This document shows positions 1 to 7,623 of a stretch of DNA of 64,000 bases, one piece after another; position 1 is the stretch's first letter; every line of letters starts with the position of its first letter. Under the pieces are notes generated by a model. That model was not told where the DNA came from and did not search any database. It worked only from the letters and a program-made list of their open reading frames with translations. The DNA comes from Mesorhizobium sp. 65-26 (GTDB lineage: Bacteria > Pseudomonadota > Alphaproteobacteria > Rhizobiales > Rhizobiaceae): positions 83,150-147,149 of the forward strand of contig MKVL01000013.1 in assembly GCA_001899205.1 (NCBI GenBank), given 5' to 3'. A program made the translations under genes and the position numbers.

Positions 1-177
1 TGCCTGTCTCGACGGTCCGGTTGTTCATCTGATGTCATCACGGCGGCTGTTGCCGCCGGCCTTTCCTGCTTGCTCGGATTGCCGTCGATATCGAGGAGCG
101 ACTTTCGCCTGCATGCGCCTCGACAACGCCTTTTGCGCAACTGTATAGGTTACAGAAAGAGGGTCGGTCAATATTCC

Positions 178-194
178 GTAACAAATATTGTTAC
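178..194. promoter_or_regulatory. Palindromic operator candidate upstream of the Rrf2 gene
   Basis: GTAACAA-ATA-TTGTTAC is a perfect 7-bp inverted repeat with a 3-bp spacer, ending 16 bp before the ATG of the Rrf2-type regulator. Its position next to the start codon fits negative autoregulation, and the short AT-rich dyad fits what is known of Rrf2 regulators. Seen directly: the dyad. Inferred: the protein that binds it. Confidence 0.55.
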
Positions 195-210
195 GCTAAA
201 AAGAGGCGGT

Positions 211-678
211 ATGAAGCAAGATAGCCGGCTGGTGCGCATGCTCCACGTCCTCATTCACATAGGGCTGTTGGGTGGGCGAGAGACCTCGGAGACGATTGCG
301 AGGATGTTGAACACCAATCCCGTCGTCGTGCGGCGGACGATGAGTGCTCTCAGGCGAAAAGGTATCGTTGGCTCCGAGGGGGGTCGCGGTGGAGGATGGG
401 TTCTTCTGCGGCCGCTGACCGAATTGACGGTGCTCGACGTGCAGACGGCGCTTCGCGAGGACAAGGTGCTCAGTGCAGGGTTGTCCTCGGATCATCCGGC
501 CTGTCCCGTCGAGCGGGCGGCGAACGCCGCGTTGGTTGAAGCCTTCGCCAGAGCCGAGGAGACCTTGATCGGGGAGTTCGGTCGCCTCAAGCTTTCGATC
601 ATCGCTGACGCCGCGCTGGCTGATGCGAAGAAGCTCCCCGCGCGTGCCGAACCGCCTCGACAGGAGCCGATACGCTGA
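211..678 (+). CDS. Rrf2 family transcriptional regulator
   Basis: A 155-aa winged-helix regulator. The N-terminal half has the Rrf2 pattern: a first helix with LVRMLHVLIHI, a recognition region TNPVVVRRTMSALRRKGIV, and the wing EGGRGGGWVLLRP. The three clustered cysteines of IscR/NsrR iron-sulfur members are missing; only one Cys is visible, in HPACPVERA. It therefore probably senses by another route, as in the YwnA/Rrf2 subgroup next to oxidoreductases. The ATG at 211 was preferred over an upstream in-frame start because the dyad at 178-194 would otherwise lie inside the gene. The target gene is not in this window, unless a divergent gene begins near position 37. Confidence 0.85.
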   Translation: MKQDSRLVRMLHVLIHIGLLGGRETSETIARMLNTNPVVVRRTMSALRRKGIVGSEGGRGGGWVLLRPLTELTVLDVQTALREDKVLSAGLSSDHPACPVERAANAALVEAFARAEETLIGEFGRLKLSIIADAALADAKKLPARAEPPRQEPIR

Positions 679-713
679 AGCGGGCTACCCTGGCCCTGAT
701 CGCCTGTAGCGAG

Positions 714-1565
714 TCAGTAGAAGCTGACCGGGAAGTAGCGCAGGTAGAACTCGGCGAAGATGCCCTTCATCGAGATCTCCTGCAGCGCGTAGTCGAAGGC
801 CGCCGCCAGCGCCGGGTTGTCGACCTTGGTGGCGATGGCCATGCCGGAGCCCAGATATTCGGGCGCCAGGTAAGGGCCGCCGGCGAAGCGGCAGCAGCCG
901 CCGGCGTCCGAGCCGCCGAGCCAGAAAGCGAAACGCATGCCGTCGCCGAAAGCGGCGTCGATCTTGCCGGCTTTCAGGTTGCCGTAGAGGTCTTCCGGCT
1001 TGTCGAAGGGCACGACCTCGACGGTCGCGAAATAGTCGTGCAGCATCTTCTCATGCGCCGAGCCGGCAAGCACCCCGACCCGCTTGCCCCTCAGCTTGCC
1101 GAGAACCGGCTCCGTCAAAGCGGTCCTCTTGGGCATGATGAAGCGCGCCGGGAACTGCAGGTACGAGCGCGAAAAGGCATATTTCTCGCGCGAATCAGCG
1201 GTCACGGCGATGCCCGCAATGATTGCTTCGCCTTCGCCCCTCTGCAACGCGCCGTCGAGTTCGGCCCAGGGCAAGGCCTGGATCTGGCATTTGTCCGCGA
1301 TGTCGAGTTCGGCGCAGATGGCGCGCGCGAGATCGACGTCAAACCCCGACAGGCGACCCTCGCCATCGAGAAAGTTGAAGGGCGGGAAATCGGTGGTGGT
1401 CAGGAACCGCAGCCGGGGCAGGGCGGAAAGGTCGGGTTTGGGCAGCCGTTCCTTGGTGTCCCACAGCGCCGGAACCTGCGGCTCGGCCGCGCGCGCGGTG
1501 GCAAATGGCTGCAGCAACCCTGCCATCGACAGCACCGACGCGATGAAAAACCGCCGAAACGACAC
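714..1565 (-). CDS. Extracellular solute-binding protein, amino-acid ABC type (PBP2)
   Basis: A 283-aa periplasmic protein. It opens with a signal peptide (RRFF, a hydrophobic stretch, ATARA before residue 27). The body has the bacterial family 3 solute-binding pattern: LRFLTTTDFPPFNFLDGEGR, then SGFDVDLARAICAEL, then GKLRGKRVGVLAGSAHE, with a C-terminal YALQEISMKGIFAEFY. This family delivers amino acids or related polar ligands to an ABC permease. No permease or ATPase genes lie beside it, so it may serve a remote transporter or act as a receptor-type binding protein. It is convergent with the Rrf2 gene and divergent from luxR across 233 bp. The ligand cannot be read from the sequence. Confidence 0.85.
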   Translation of the reverse strand: MSFRRFFIASVLSMAGLLQPFATARAAEPQVPALWDTKERLPKPDLSALPRLRFLTTTDFPPFNFLDGEGRLSGFDVDLARAICAELDIADKCQIQALPWAELDGALQRGEGEAIIAGIAVTADSREKYAFSRSYLQFPARFIMPKRTALTEPVLGKLRGKRVGVLAGSAHEKMLHDYFATVEVVPFDKPEDLYGNLKAGKIDAAFGDGMRFAFWLGGSDAGGCCRFAGGPYLAPEYLGSGMAIATKVDNPALAAAFDYALQEISMKGIFAEFYLRYFPVSFY

Positions 1566-1798
1566 GTTCGAGCCTCCGTCCGTTTGAATGGCTTTTCGTA
1601 TGAAAACGACTCAGGCACAACGTTTTTTGATTTTGCCGGAACAGATTCGGGTTGTACCCTGATCGTGGGAGGCAGTGTTACGGCCGGAAGGCCACAACGA
1701 AAGCACGCGCATTTGCAATCGCTGGTTAGTGGCGAAATGTGGTCCGGACGCGGACCATTGGTTTCGATGCGGAATGCGACATGGGGGTAGATGCTGCG

Positions 1799-2530
1799 AT
1801 GAGCCAGTTTGATCGCACATTGGAATTCATGGACCAACTGCAACACGCCGGAACGGCTGCCGCGGTTTGCGAGCGGCTACTCTCCGTCACGTCCAATTTC
1901 GGCCTGACGGCGCTGATGGCCGGAACCGTTCCGCGCCCGGGCACGCCACGCGGCCAGCAGAAGGATCACGTGCTGCTGTGCGACTGGCCGGGCGACTGGC
2001 TGGAGCGCTATGTCCAGCGCAACTATGTCGACCATGATCCGGTCGTCAGCCACATGAAGAACCTTCAGGCTCCCTTCCAGTGGCGCGAGGCGTCGAAGAT
2101 GATCACCATCGATCGCGACAGCGACGAGGTGATGGGCGATGCCCGCGAGTTCAAGTTGCGCGACGGCCTCGCCTTTCCGCTGGTCACGCTCGACGGCGAG
2201 ATCGTCATGGTTTCGCTGGGCGGCGAGGCCGTGCATCTGTCGGAAGCGGAATTCAGCATGGTCTCGCTGGTGTCGACCTATGCGATTGGCCGCGCCATGC
2301 AGCTTCACACCATGGCTGGCAAGACCATCGACCATATCGAGCTGGCGCCGCGCGAGCGCGAATGCCTGCAATGGGCCGCCGTCGGCAAGTCGGAATGGGA
2401 GATTTCGCAGATCCTCGGAATCTCCGAACATACCTCGGAGAAACACCTTCTTAACGCCAAAAGCAAACTCGGTGCCGTCAACAGGGTCCAAGCCGTCGCG
2501 GAAGCGATTAGGCGCGGCTATATTAGTTAG
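1799..2530 (+). CDS. LuxR-type quorum-sensing regulator (autoinducer-binding)
   Basis: A 243-aa LuxR protein. Residues about 20-165 form the autoinducer-binding domain, with the conserved aromatic/Asp set in GDWLERYVQRNYVDHDPVV and a following PFQWRE. The C-terminal GerE helix-turn-helix begins at LAPRERECLQWAAVGKSEWEI and ends GAVNRVQAVAEAIRRGYIS. The luxI-like gene follows 91 bp downstream on the same strand. Alternative starts lie at 1739 and 1781; ATG 1799 gives the usual family length. The order luxR-luxI-crotonase resembles, from memory, the mqsR1-mqsI1-mqsC locus described in Mesorhizobium japonicum R7A; orthology was not tested. Confidence 0.88.
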   Translation: MSQFDRTLEFMDQLQHAGTAAAVCERLLSVTSNFGLTALMAGTVPRPGTPRGQQKDHVLLCDWPGDWLERYVQRNYVDHDPVVSHMKNLQAPFQWREASKMITIDRDSDEVMGDAREFKLRDGLAFPLVTLDGEIVMVSLGGEAVHLSEAEFSMVSLVSTYAIGRAMQLHTMAGKTIDHIELAPRERECLQWAAVGKSEWEISQILGISEHTSEKHLLNAKSKLGAVNRVQAVAEAIRRGYIS

Positions 2531-2557
2531 GTCGGCCGTGCAGGCCTGGAGTCTTGC

Positions 2558-2573
2558 TTACGTGACAGCGTAA
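2558..2573. promoter_or_regulatory. lux-box-like dyad upstream of luxI
   Basis: TTACG-TGACAG-CGTAA is a perfect 5-bp inverted repeat around 6 bp, starting 64 bp before the luxI ATG and inside the only spacer between luxR and luxI. Size and position suit a binding site for the LuxR protein. It is shorter than the 18-20 bp classical lux box, so this is a candidate only. Confidence 0.45.
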
Positions 2574-2621
2574 TTTTCTCGGGAAAGCCCGGCCGTATCT
2601 TCGTTTAACAGGAGACGGTTG

Positions 2622-3260
2622 ATGCTTTTTTCCCTTACCACACAAGAGCTTATGGAACGCCCGGACCTCTGGGAGGCCGTCCATAGGCTTCGCTACAAAA
2701 TCTTCGTCGAAGAGATGGGCTGGAGCGATCTCGCCCGGCCTGATCGCCTTGAGATCGATCAGTTCGACCATGACGAGGCCGAACACCACCTCGTCATCCG
2801 CAACGGCGAACTCGCCGGCTACCAGCGCATGCTGCCGACGACACGGCCGCATCTTCTGAGCGACGTGCTGACGGACCTCTACGAAGGCACGCCGCCTTCC
2901 GGCCCGAAGGTCTGGGAGCTCACCCGCTACGCCGTGGCGCCGGGCCATCGTGACGGCAAGCGTGGCGTCTCGACGGTTGGCACCGAGCTCATCGCGGGCT
3001 TCGTCGAATGGGGCCTGAAGCGTGGCGTCAACCAGGTGATCATCGAGTTCGAGCCGATGTGGGTCCTGCGCGCGCTGCAACTCCACTTCCTGGCGAGGCC
3101 GCTAGGCTATCAGCGCACTTACGGCAACCAGCAGGTCGTCGCCACGTTGCTCACCTTCAACGAGCACACGCTGGAGGTCGTGCGCGAGCGTCGCAACCAC
3201 TTCGCGCCGGTACTGAACAGGGGATACCCCGTCCAGTTCGGCCTGAAGCAGGCTTCGTGA
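2622..3260 (+). CDS. Acyl-homoserine-lactone synthase (LuxI family)
   Basis: A 212-aa autoinducer synthase that joins S-adenosylmethionine to an acyl donor to make an AHL signal. The family's invariant blocks are present: RLRYKIFVEEMGW at 22-34, the acidic FDHDEAEHHLV around 48-58, and WELTRYAV at 98-105 (the ExxR motif). ATG 2622 follows AGGAGA at good spacing. The stop overlaps the crotonase start by one base (TGATG), so the two are translationally coupled. This makes it likely that the crotonase shapes the acyl chain, giving an unsaturated or otherwise modified AHL. Whether the donor is acyl-ACP or acyl-CoA is not visible. Confidence 0.92.
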   Translation: MLFSLTTQELMERPDLWEAVHRLRYKIFVEEMGWSDLARPDRLEIDQFDHDEAEHHLVIRNGELAGYQRMLPTTRPHLLSDVLTDLYEGTPPSGPKVWELTRYAVAPGHRDGKRGVSTVGTELIAGFVEWGLKRGVNQVIIEFEPMWVLRALQLHFLARPLGYQRTYGNQQVVATLLTFNEHTLEVVRERRNHFAPVLNRGYPVQFGLKQAS

Positions 3261-4021
3261 TGGAGGCGACCGTGGGTTTCCATCCCGAACCGGAGCTGCG
3301 CGGCCACACGCTGATCGTGACGGTATCCTCGCATGACGGCCGGCCGGTGCTCGACAGGAGGGCCTATGCCAGCCTGGCGAAGACGCTCCATGAGGCCGCC
3401 GTCAACGACGACGTCCGCGTGGTCATGCTTCGCGGACTGGCGGGCTGCTTCTGTCTTGGCGGTGACTTCTCGGAGTTCCTCGACGCCACCAAGCACCAGC
3501 AGCTCATCGCCGCCGTCACCGACATGTTCCGCATGCTGGCGACGTTCCCGAAGCCGGTGCTGGCCTGTGTCGACGGCGACGCCGTCGGTGTCGGCTGCAC
3601 CATCCTGTTCCATTGCGACATGGTGATCGCATCGGACAAAAGCACCTTCCGCGTGCCCTTCGTCGATTTCGGCCTCGTGCCGGACGCGGCGACCAGCATT
3701 CTGGCCCCCCAGAAGCTCGGCTATGCGGGCGCCTTCCGCTTCTTCTGCCTGGGCGACACGCTTGGGGCAGAGGATGCAAGGGCGCTTGGGCTCGTCGGCG
3801 AGGTCGTGGCGCAAGGCAGTGCCGAGGAGGCGGCGCTGGCGAGGGCAAGGCAACTGGCCAAGAAGCCGGTCGCGGCGCTCATGCAGACACGCGGACTTCT
3901 GAAAGGTGATACGGACGTGCTGTGCGACCGTATCGATCATGAAATATCACTCTTCCAGCAGGCGCTTCAGGACGACACCACCCTGAAACGGCTGCAGAGG
4001 ATCGCCCGTCTGGCTGCGTAA
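3260..4021 (+). CDS. Crotonase (enoyl-CoA hydratase/isomerase family) coupled to luxI
   Basis: A 253-aa crotonase-fold protein. The oxyanion-hole segments are RGLAGCFCLGGDFSEF (about 58-73) and VDGDAVGVGCTILFHCDMVIAS (about 107-128). The PFVDFGLVPDAATS block resembles isomerase-like members, with Asp where many hydratases carry a catalytic Glu. Its start codon overlaps the luxI stop, which makes a role in signal synthesis more likely than general fatty-acid oxidation. By analogy with MqsC of M. japonicum R7A (recalled, not checked), it may be needed to make a doubly unsaturated long-chain AHL. No other fatty-acid genes are adjacent. Confidence 0.87.
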   Translation: MEATVGFHPEPELRGHTLIVTVSSHDGRPVLDRRAYASLAKTLHEAAVNDDVRVVMLRGLAGCFCLGGDFSEFLDATKHQQLIAAVTDMFRMLATFPKPVLACVDGDAVGVGCTILFHCDMVIASDKSTFRVPFVDFGLVPDAATSILAPQKLGYAGAFRFFCLGDTLGAEDARALGLVGEVVAQGSAEEAALARARQLAKKPVAALMQTRGLLKGDTDVLCDRIDHEISLFQQALQDDTTLKRLQRIARLAA

Positions 4022-4054
4022 GGCATTTGCGGCCAGGTGGGTCCACCTGATGCC
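4022..4054 (+). terminator. Hairpin downstream of luxI-crotonase operon
   Basis: Nested stems GGCAT...ATGCC and CAGGTGG-GT-CCACCTG begin one base after the crotonase stop. There is no clear U-run, so it may be a weak terminator or an mRNA 3' end stabiliser between the convergent crotonase and ppk2 genes. Confidence 0.4.
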
Positions 4055-4118
4055 GCGCAATGCTGCTGCTCGGACAGCACGGGACTATCGGCGAAGCGGC
4101 CGTGCCTGGGGAGGAAGC

Positions 4119-5021
4119 CTATTTTTCCAGGAACGACGGCCCTTCGCCGATGATCTTCTTGTCTTCCTTGCCGATGGCGTCGAGATCGCGGCCCTCATAG
4201 GGCAGCGACAGCAGGATCCGTTGCAGCACGGCCAGCCGCGCGCGCCGCTTGTCGTTGGCGCGCACGACGATCCATGGCGCGAACTCCTTGTGCGTGCGTT
4301 CGATCATGATGTCGCGCGCCTTGGTGTAGTCGTCCCATTTGTTGATGCCGGCGATGTCGATCGGCGAGAACTTCCAGTTCTTCAACGGCGACCAGCGGCG
4401 GTCATGGAAGCGCTCGAGCTGCGTCTCGCGGCCGATGTTCAGCCAGAACTTGAAGAAATGGACGCCGTCATTGCTGATCATCCGCTCCAGATGCGGGGTC
4501 TCGTCGAGGAAGCGCTCATACTGCTCGGGCGTGCAGAAACCCATGACCGGCTCGACGCCGGCGCGATTGTACCAGGAGCGGTCGAAGGTCACGAATTCGC
4601 CCGCCGTCGGGAACTGCGCCACGTAGCGCTGGTAATACCATTGGCCGGTCTCGGCCGGGTTCGGCTTGGTCAGCGCCACGTTGCGCGCGGTTCTGGGGTT
4701 GAGGTACTGCCGGACCACGAAGATCGTGCCGCCCTTGCCGGCGGCGTCGCGCCCCTCGAACAGCGCCATCACGCGCTTGCCGGTCGCCTGCAGCCAGGCC
4801 TGCGCCTTGACCAGCTCGATCTGTAGCCGTTCGAGCGTCTTGTCGTACTCCTCGCTCTTCATCTTCTTGTCGTAGGGATAGCCGCCGGCGGTCAGCTTGT
4901 TGTTCTCGATCCAGTCGGGAAGCACCGGGTTGTCGATGTCGAACTCGCGCTCCTTGCCGTCGACCTTGATCTTCAACGGCCCCTGCGGGGCGGTGGCGGC
5001 GTCATCCTCGGGTTTTTTCAT
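4119..5021 (-). CDS. ppk2: Polyphosphate kinase 2 (PPK2)
   Basis: A 300-aa PPK2-family kinase that transfers phosphate between polyphosphate and nucleotides. Walker A is [12 protein letters not shown] (89-100). The second nucleotide-binding block is [17 protein letters not shown] (about 146-162), and the lid contains [15 protein letters not shown]. Length and motifs match class I PPK2, which mainly makes GTP or ATP from polyP; class cannot be fixed by eye. An in-frame start exists at 5069, but ATG 5021 matches the usual MKKP-type N-terminus. It is divergent from phoR, and a Pho-box-like site lies about 92 bp upstream, suggesting phosphate-starvation control. Confidence 0.92.
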   Translation of the reverse strand: MKKPEDDAATAPQGPLKIKVDGKEREFDIDNPVLPDWIENNKLTAGGYPYDKKMKSEEYDKTLERLQIELVKAQAWLQATGKRVMALFEGRDAAGKGGTIFVVRQYLNPRTARNVALTKPNPAETGQWYYQRYVAQFPTAGEFVTFDRSWYNRAGVEPVMGFCTPEQYERFLDETPHLERMISNDGVHFFKFWLNIGRETQLERFHDRRWSPLKNWKFSPIDIAGINKWDDYTKARDIMIERTHKEFAPWIVVRANDKRRARLAVLQRILLSLPYEGRDLDAIGKEDKKIIGEGPSFLEK

Positions 5022-5112
5022 GCAGGCATACCCTCCCAGTTTCGGGCGCATGCTATTGGCAGCCTCCATGCCGGTCCAGCAGGAAGTTGCCGACGCTGCG
5101 AAAGCAAGCCGG

Positions 5113-5130
5113 CTGTCATCCGGGTGTCAA
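5113..5130 (+). promoter_or_regulatory. Pho-box-like PhoB site
   Basis: CTGTCAT-CCGG-GTGTCAA: the first half is the perfect Pho-box heptamer, and the second, 11 bp on, matches the TGTCA core (5 of 7). It lies between ppk2 and phoR, 92 bp from the ppk2 start and 260 bp from phoR. The double-heptamer 11-bp period is the PhoB hallmark. Which gene it serves is inferred. Confidence 0.55.
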
Positions 5131-5242
5131 ATTCCGGACGCCATAGAGTTCTTTGCGGCCGGGCGGATTCCAGGACAACGGGAACGCGGTTGAACAAGGG
5201 GCGGATGCCACTGCGCCACGTTGGTATTGCGCACGGTCCTTT

Positions 5243-5265
5243 CCGAAAACGATTCCGGTTTTCGG
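5243..5265. repeat. Short REP-like palindrome
   Basis: CCGAAAAC-GATTCCG-GTTTTCGG is an 8-bp perfect inverted repeat with a 7-bp loop. Palindromes of the ccgaaaac...gttttcgg kind are frequent between genes in Mesorhizobium and relatives (family knowledge). Here it may be a dispersed repeat or an RNA hairpin in the phoR leader. Confidence 0.4.
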
Positions 5266-5389
5266 GGCCATGCGCTAGTAGCGTACGGATGCATACCGCC
5301 CTGCATAAGTATATTGGGTTGGCGGCTCTTTGCTTTCCTTGGCAAAGCTGTTGCTGGACTGGGGGCGGATATTGGAATCGGACCACTGG

Positions 5390-6655
5390 ATGGCGGATAC
5401 CGGCACTGAACCGACAGGCCTGTTGCAAGCCTTGGCGGCACGGCTGTGGAATGCCCGCTGGCTGATCGTCGCGGGCGTCGTCGCCCTCATATCCGTCTAT
5501 GTCTTCGCCGCAAGCTCCGTCTTCGTCCTGGTGGCGGCCCTGGCAGTGATGGTGGCGGCCGCTCTGCTGCCGGCCGGCGCCGCGAACCAGTCGGCGGAGC
5601 GCGCCGCCGCGATGGAGGCAAGCGGCCTGCAACGCCTGTCCGGCGAGTACCTGGCCGCCGCCGTCGCCGACCCGCTGATCATCTTCGATCGCACCGCGAC
5701 GATCGTTCATGCCAATGCCGCCGCCTTCGCCGCTTTCGGTGGCATCGCGCCTGGAATGTCGCTGTCGCTCAAGTTCCGCGCGCCGGAGATGCAGAGCCTG
5801 CTCGACAGCGTGCTGGCGGGCACCGTTGCCTCCAGTGTCATCGAATACCTCGAAAAGCTCCCGGTCGAGCGCGCCTACAGGGTAAGCGCCTCGTCGGTCG
5901 GCCACGGCACGGATCTCTATGTGCTGGCGTTCAAGGATCAGAGCGAGTCCCGCCGCATCGATCGCATGCGCGCCGACTTCATCGCCAACGCCAGCCACGA
6001 GTTGCGGACGCCGCTGGCCTCCATCGCCGGCTTCATCGAGACGCTGCGTGGCCCGGCCCGCAACGACCCCGCGGCGCGCGACCAGTTCCTGCAGATCATG
6101 CAGAACCAGACCGGCCGCATGGCGCGCCTCATCGACGACCTCTTGTCCCTGTCCCGGCTGGAGATGAAGCCCTATCTGAGGCCCGGCACCGAGGTCGACC
6201 TGCGGCAGACGGTGGACAGTGTCATCGACTCGCTGGCGCCGCTCGCCACCGAGAACGGCGTCGTCGTGGAACGCGACTTTCCGCAGGGTCGGCTGGCCGT
6301 TCCCGGTGACCGCGACGAACTGTTCCAGGTCTTCGAGAACTTGCTCGAGAATGCCTGCAAATACGGGCAGTCTGGTGGCCGCGTCGCGGTCTCGATCGCA
6401 CGCACGGAAGACGGTCCCGAGCCGGGCATCGACGTCACCATTCGCGATTTCGGCCCAGGCATCCCCGAGGAGCATATTCCGCGCATCACCGAGCGGTTCT
6501 ATCGTGTCGACGTCGAGAGCAGCCGCACCCAGAAGGGCACCGGCCTTGGTCTGTCGATCGTCAAGCATATCCTCACGCGCCACAACGGCCGGCTGTCGAT
6601 CAAGTCGGAAGTCGGCAAGGGCGCGGCGTTTTCGGTTCATTTGCCGGCGCTATAA
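5390..6655 (+). CDS. phoR: Phosphate regulon sensor histidine kinase PhoR
   Basis: A 421-aa membrane histidine kinase. Two closely spaced membrane helices (about 24-42 and 44-62) leave no periplasmic sensor, as in PhoR. A PAS domain (about 85-180) follows. The phospho-acceptor is H203 in NASHELRTPLA, the N-box is ENLLENACKYG, then DFGPGIPEEHIPRITERFYRVD and GTGLGLSIVKHI. PhoR phosphorylates PhoB and receives the Pst/PhoU signal. ATG 5390 is used; a TTG at 5330 would add 20 residues. phoU follows after about 109 bp with no pst genes between them, and phoB is not in the window. Confidence 0.88.
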   Translation: MADTGTEPTGLLQALAARLWNARWLIVAGVVALISVYVFAASSVFVLVAALAVMVAAALLPAGAANQSAERAAAMEASGLQRLSGEYLAAAVADPLIIFDRTATIVHANAAAFAAFGGIAPGMSLSLKFRAPEMQSLLDSVLAGTVASSVIEYLEKLPVERAYRVSASSVGHGTDLYVLAFKDQSESRRIDRMRADFIANASHELRTPLASIAGFIETLRGPARNDPAARDQFLQIMQNQTGRMARLIDDLLSLSRLEMKPYLRPGTEVDLRQTVDSVIDSLAPLATENGVVVERDFPQGRLAVPGDRDELFQVFENLLENACKYGQSGGRVAVSIARTEDGPEPGIDVTIRDFGPGIPEEHIPRITERFYRVDVESSRTQKGTGLGLSIVKHILTRHNGRLSIKSEVGKGAAFSVHLPAL

Positions 6656-6696
6656 AGCGCGCTATCTTTCAAGGGATCGTTTCTTTTTTCTGTCAT

Positions 6697-6717
6697 CCCG
6701 CTAGCGTATCAGCGGGG
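6697..6717 (+). repeat. Hairpin between phoR and phoU
   Basis: CCCGCT-AGCGTATC-AGCGGG is a perfect 6-bp stem in the phoR-phoU spacer, preceded directly by CTGTCAT (6690-6696), which equals one half of a Pho box. It may attenuate phoR read-through or mark the place from which pst genes are absent. The function is not determinable from the sequence. Confidence 0.35.
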
Positions 6718-6764
6718 ATTCGGTGAAACGACTCAGGCAGTGGTTCCGGGAGGGCACTTCGGCC

Positions 6765-7490
6765 ATGCAATCCGTGCACATCGTCAGCGCCTATGACGAG
6801 GAATTGAAATATCTTTCTAAGCGCATCGCGGCGATGGGCGGCCATGCCGAGCGCATGGTCGAACAGGCGATCGCCGCCCTGGTCAATGCCGATCCGGGCC
6901 TTGCGCAGAAGGTTATCCGCGACGACGCGGTGCTCGACGAAGGCCAGCGCGAGATCGACGACAAGGCCATCATCATCATCGCCAGGCGCCAGCCCATGGC
7001 CACGGACCTGCGCGAGATCATCGGCGCCATCCGCATCTCGGCCGACCTCGAGCGGGTCGGCGACCTCGGCAAGAACGTCGCCAAGCGCGTCGTGGCCGTC
7101 ATCGAGGGACGCCAGCCGCCGAGCCTGTTCCGGGGCCTGGAAGCCCTGGCCGACCTTGCCCTGACCCAACTCAAGGAAGTGCTCGACGTATACGCCTCGC
7201 GGTCCGTGGAAAAGATCGGCTTCGTGCGTGACCGCGACGACCAGATCGACGCCATGTACACCTCGCTCTTCCGCGAGCTTCTGACCTACATGATGGAAGA
7301 TCCGCGCAACATCACGCCCTGCACGCATCTGTTGTTCTGCGCCAAGAACATCGAGCGCATCGGCGACCACGCCACCAACATCGCCGAGACGATCTACTAC
7401 ATCGTCACCGGCGACCAGATGCCGGCCGAGCGGCCGAAGGGCGACAAGACGGACAAGGTCGTGCTTTCCGGATTGCAATCGGGAAAATGA
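6765..7490 (+). CDS. phoU: Phosphate signalling protein PhoU
   Basis: A 241-aa PhoU with the two-repeat helical structure of the family. Repeat 1 contains DEELKYLSKRIAAMGGHAERM and RQPMATDLREIIGAIRISADLERVGDLGKNVAKR. Repeat 2 contains TYMMEDPRNITPCTHLLFCAKNIERIGDHATNIAETIYY. The DLERVGD/NIERIGDHATNIAE motifs are the metal-binding signatures. PhoU restrains PhoR when phosphate is plentiful and regulates Pst uptake. ATG 6765 gives the family N-terminus; an upstream GTG at 6723 adds 14 unlikely residues. It ends at an intrinsic terminator rather than continuing into phoB. Confidence 0.92.
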   Translation: MQSVHIVSAYDEELKYLSKRIAAMGGHAERMVEQAIAALVNADPGLAQKVIRDDAVLDEGQREIDDKAIIIIARRQPMATDLREIIGAIRISADLERVGDLGKNVAKRVVAVIEGRQPPSLFRGLEALADLALTQLKEVLDVYASRSVEKIGFVRDRDDQIDAMYTSLFRELLTYMMEDPRNITPCTHLLFCAKNIERIGDHATNIAETIYYIVTGDQMPAERPKGDKTDKVVLSGLQSGK

Positions 7491-7501
7491 TGCCGTGATT
7501 G

Positions 7502-7532
7502 GTCCCGACGCCGGCCTGGCCGGTGTCGGGAC
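7502..7532 (+). terminator. Intrinsic terminator of phoR-phoU
   Basis: GTCCCGACGCCGG-CCTGG-CCGGTGTCGGGAC is a 13-bp stem with one G-T wobble, 12 bp after the phoU stop. The run of T after it is weak. Confidence 0.65.
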
Positions 7533-7566
7533 TGTTCGTCATGCGCTTCATTGGCGCCTGGAAACG

Positions 7567-7600
7567 ACAACGCCGGCATCGAGGACGATGCCGGCGTTGT
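7567..7600 (-). terminator. Terminator of gcrA (probably bidirectional)
   Basis: ACAACGCCGGCATCG-AGGA-CGATGCCGGCGTTGT is a perfect 15-bp stem with a 4-base loop, 23 bp beyond the gcrA stop and between convergent phoU and gcrA. Confidence 0.7.
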
Positions 7601-7623
7601 GAATTCGTGACCTTGCCGCCGGC

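Larger units (their letters stand above)
5022..5389. other. ppk2-phoR divergent intergenic region
   Basis: A 368-bp divergent spacer holding a Pho-box-like site (5113-5130) and a short palindrome (5243-5265). No gene is evident. Both flanking promoters must lie here. Confidence 0.6.

Noticed and set aside
1-37. Start of a divergent gene on the minus strand near position 37
   Set aside because: A possible ATG with about 12 codons is visible, but the window ends too soon to support a call.
5018-6640. 540-codon minus-strand frame across phoR
   Set aside because: Antisense shadow of phoR; no domain.
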